From assembly GCF_030646165.1 (NCBI RefSeq), contig NZ_JAUTDO010000014.1, positions 1 through 64,000 on the forward strand: DNA of 64,000 nt, in the 5' to 3' direction. Source of the stretch: Conexibacter sp. CPCC 206217. GTDB lineage: Bacteria > Actinomycetota > Thermoleophilia > Solirubrobacterales > Solirubrobacteraceae. The notes under the pieces were generated by a model that ran no database searches, had not been told where the DNA came from, and worked only from the letters and a program-made list of their open reading frames with translations. How positions within the stretch are numbered: position 1 is the stretch's first letter; each line of letters starts with the position of its first letter. Shown here piece by piece: positions 62,931 to 64,000 of this stretch. Position numbers and translations under genes: made by a program.

Positions 62931-64000
62931 CGCGGCCGCCCTGCCGATATCGGCTCGGCCGGAGCCGTCGCCGGCCCCGGCTCGCCGCCGGCCGGCTCGG
63001 TCTCCAGCGGCAGCTCGACCACGAACGTCGTCCCCTGCCCCGGCAGCGACTCCGCCCACACCCGCCCGCCGTTGGCCTCCACGAAGCCGCGTACGACCGC
63101 GAGGCCCAGGCCGGAGCCGATGTGCCCGTCGACGCGTGGACCAGTCCCGCCCACCCCGCGGTAGAACGGCTCGAAGATCCGCTCCAGCTCGGCGCCGGGA
63201 ATCCCGGGACCGCGGTCGACGATCCGGATCAGCATGCGGTGGCCGACGACGCGGGCGCGCACCGCGACCGGATGCTCGCCGCCGTGGCGGGCCGCGTTCT
63301 CCAGCAGGTTGGCGAAGGCGCGCTCCAACTGCGCAGCGTCGGCGCGCACGAGCGGCAGCTCGCGGTCGATCGCGATGTTGAAGCCGGCCGCGTGCGGCGT
63401 CTCGTCGATCGCCACGCGCAGGACCTCGTCGATCGAGCACCACTCGGGCCGCGGGTCGGCCGCGCCGCCCTGCAGGCGCGAGAGGTCGAGCAGCTTGTCG
63501 ACCAGGCGCGAGAGCCGCTGCGCCTCGCCCGTGACCGCCGCCGCCAGCTCCTCGCGGTCGGCCTCGGTCAGCGTCGAGGACTGCAGCGCCTCGCCGGCCG
63601 TCGCGATCGCGGTCAGCGGCGAGCGCAGGTCGTGCGAGACGGCCCGCAGCAGCGCGGTCTTGATGTCGTCGCTGCGTCGCAGCGCCTGGTTCTCGACGAG
63701 GTCGCGCTGCAGCGCCTCGCGCTGCAGCGCGACGCCGAGGATCGCCTCCAGCGCCGGAACGACCCGCTCGCGCAGCCGCTGCTGCGCGTCGGGCGGCGGC
63801 GCCACGGCCAGCCGCAGCGTCCCGATCCGCCGCGCGCGCTGGTGCAGCGGGACGTCGAGGTCGAGCAGCGGCGCTTTCGCAACCGCTGCGGTACCGAAGG
63901 TGTCGGTGCTCGGACCTGCCGCGGGAGCGAGCACCGGCGGCTTCTCCCCCAGCTCGATCGTCACGCCCGGCGCGAGGTCGAGCGCGTGCGCGAGCCGCTG
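62927..64000 (-). CDS. KdpD-type histidine kinase (5' end outside window)
   Basis: At least 357 residues, open to the window edge (the reading frame continues with no stop up to 64000). The visible part begins in a GAF-like region (LRLAVAPPPDAQQRLRERVVPALEAILGVALQREAL), then HisKA with the phosphorylated His in AVSHDLRSPLTAIA, and an HATPase domain (FANLLENAARHG, GPGIPGAELERIFEPFYRG, GSGLGLAVVRGFVEANGGRVWAES). This matches the kinase half of KdpD, the part that the 53215 gene lacks. The missing N-terminus would show whether membrane helices or a second sensor domain are present. Confidence 0.9.
   Translation of the reverse strand, partial: QRLAHALDLAPGVTIELGEKPPVLAPAAGPSTDTFGTAAVAKAPLLDLDVPLHQRARRIGTLRLAVAPPPDAQQRLRERVVPALEAILGVALQREALQRDLVENQALRRSDDIKTALLRAVSHDLRSPLTAIATAGEALQSSTLTEADREELAAAVTGEAQRLSRLVDKLLDLSRLQGGAADPRPEWCSIDEVLRVAIDETPHAAGFNIAIDRELPLVRADAAQLERAFANLLENAARHGGEHPVAVRARVVGHRMLIRIVDRGPGIPGAELERIFEPFYRGVGGTGPRVDGHIGSGLGLAVVRGFVEANGGRVWAESLPGQGTTFVVELPLETEPAGGEPGPATAPAEPISAGRPR

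Noticed and set aside
60780-63164. 794-residue plus-strand frame
   Set aside because: Shadow of the MauA-like, MauE-like, KdpE-like and kinase genes, all of which have recognisable motifs.

Overview
This is a window of very GC-rich (clearly over 70% by eye), tightly packed bacterial DNA. GTG starts are frequent, ATGA/GTGA stop-start overlaps are common, and no gene-free gap exceeds 300 bases. Gene content and style suggest a Gram-positive high-GC actinobacterium of the Thermoleophilia/Solirubrobacterales (Conexibacter-like) type: two alpha-keto-acid dehydrogenase sets, lipB-lipA, heterodimer-like acyl-CoA dehydrogenases, secreted proteins with Arg-rich Ig-like C-termini, DUF1269/SHOCT small proteins, and AGA as a frequent arginine codon despite the high GC. 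The taxonomic call is inference. I saw no rRNA, tRNA, CRISPR array, insertion sequence or prophage gene.

Layout. 0-8.4 kb: a TrmA/RlmD-type RNA methyltransferase, an M3-like metallopeptidase, a GFA-fold protein, an Ala/Arg-rich phasin-like protein, ornithine carbamoyltransferase, an endonuclease/exonuclease/phosphatase-fold hydrolase and a secreted protein. 8.5-14.3 kb: thiamine genes. A TPP riboswitch precedes thiO-thiS-thiG and a SnoaL-like gene on the minus strand, and thiE lies on the plus strand. 14.4-18.2 kb: dihydrolipoyl dehydrogenase, a DsbA/HCCA-isomerase-like protein, a small protein and an E2 acyltransferase. 18.3-31 kb: an MFS exporter, a K+ channel, a cation/H+ antiporter, small membrane proteins, an operon built round a HerA-like ATPase, and assorted enzymes including a beta-carbonic anhydrase. 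31.2-37.2 kb: pdhA-pdhB-E2-lipB-lipA, then a rhomboid-like protein lacking its catalytic residues and a tiny membrane protein. 37.3-46 kb: an MBL hydrolase-TetR operon with tandem operator-like repeats in its promoter, a D,D-carboxypeptidase, an acyl-CoA dehydrogenase pair and an ABC exporter. 46-52.5 kb: secreted proteins and three LuxR-type HTH proteins, two of them membrane-anchored. 52.6-58.9 kb: a Kdp potassium-pump operon in the unusual order F-A-C-B, followed by a kinase-less KdpD sensor piece and a USP protein. 59-64 kb: a Mau-like cassette next to a KdpE/KdpD-type two-component pair, whose kinase runs off the window.

How the genes connect. Lipoate made by LipB/LipA would be attached to the two E2 proteins, and the only E3 in the window could serve both complexes. 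The riboswitch would shut thiO-S-G when TPP, the E1 cofactor, is plentiful. The kdp sensor has been cut in two: the N-terminal KdpD/USP part sits at the end of the pump operon and the histidine kinase with its response regulator lies about 8.6 kb upstream.

The most unusual region is 59.1-62.2 kb. A MauE-thioredoxin fusion, a Tat-exported Cys-rich protein resembling methylamine dehydrogenase light chain, and a MauF/CcdA-like membrane protein fused to an apparent beta-propeller form an overlapping operon. By my alignment the light-chain-like protein keeps only one of the two tryptophans needed for the TTQ cofactor; the second is tyrosine. I regard this as the best candidate for an undescribed system.
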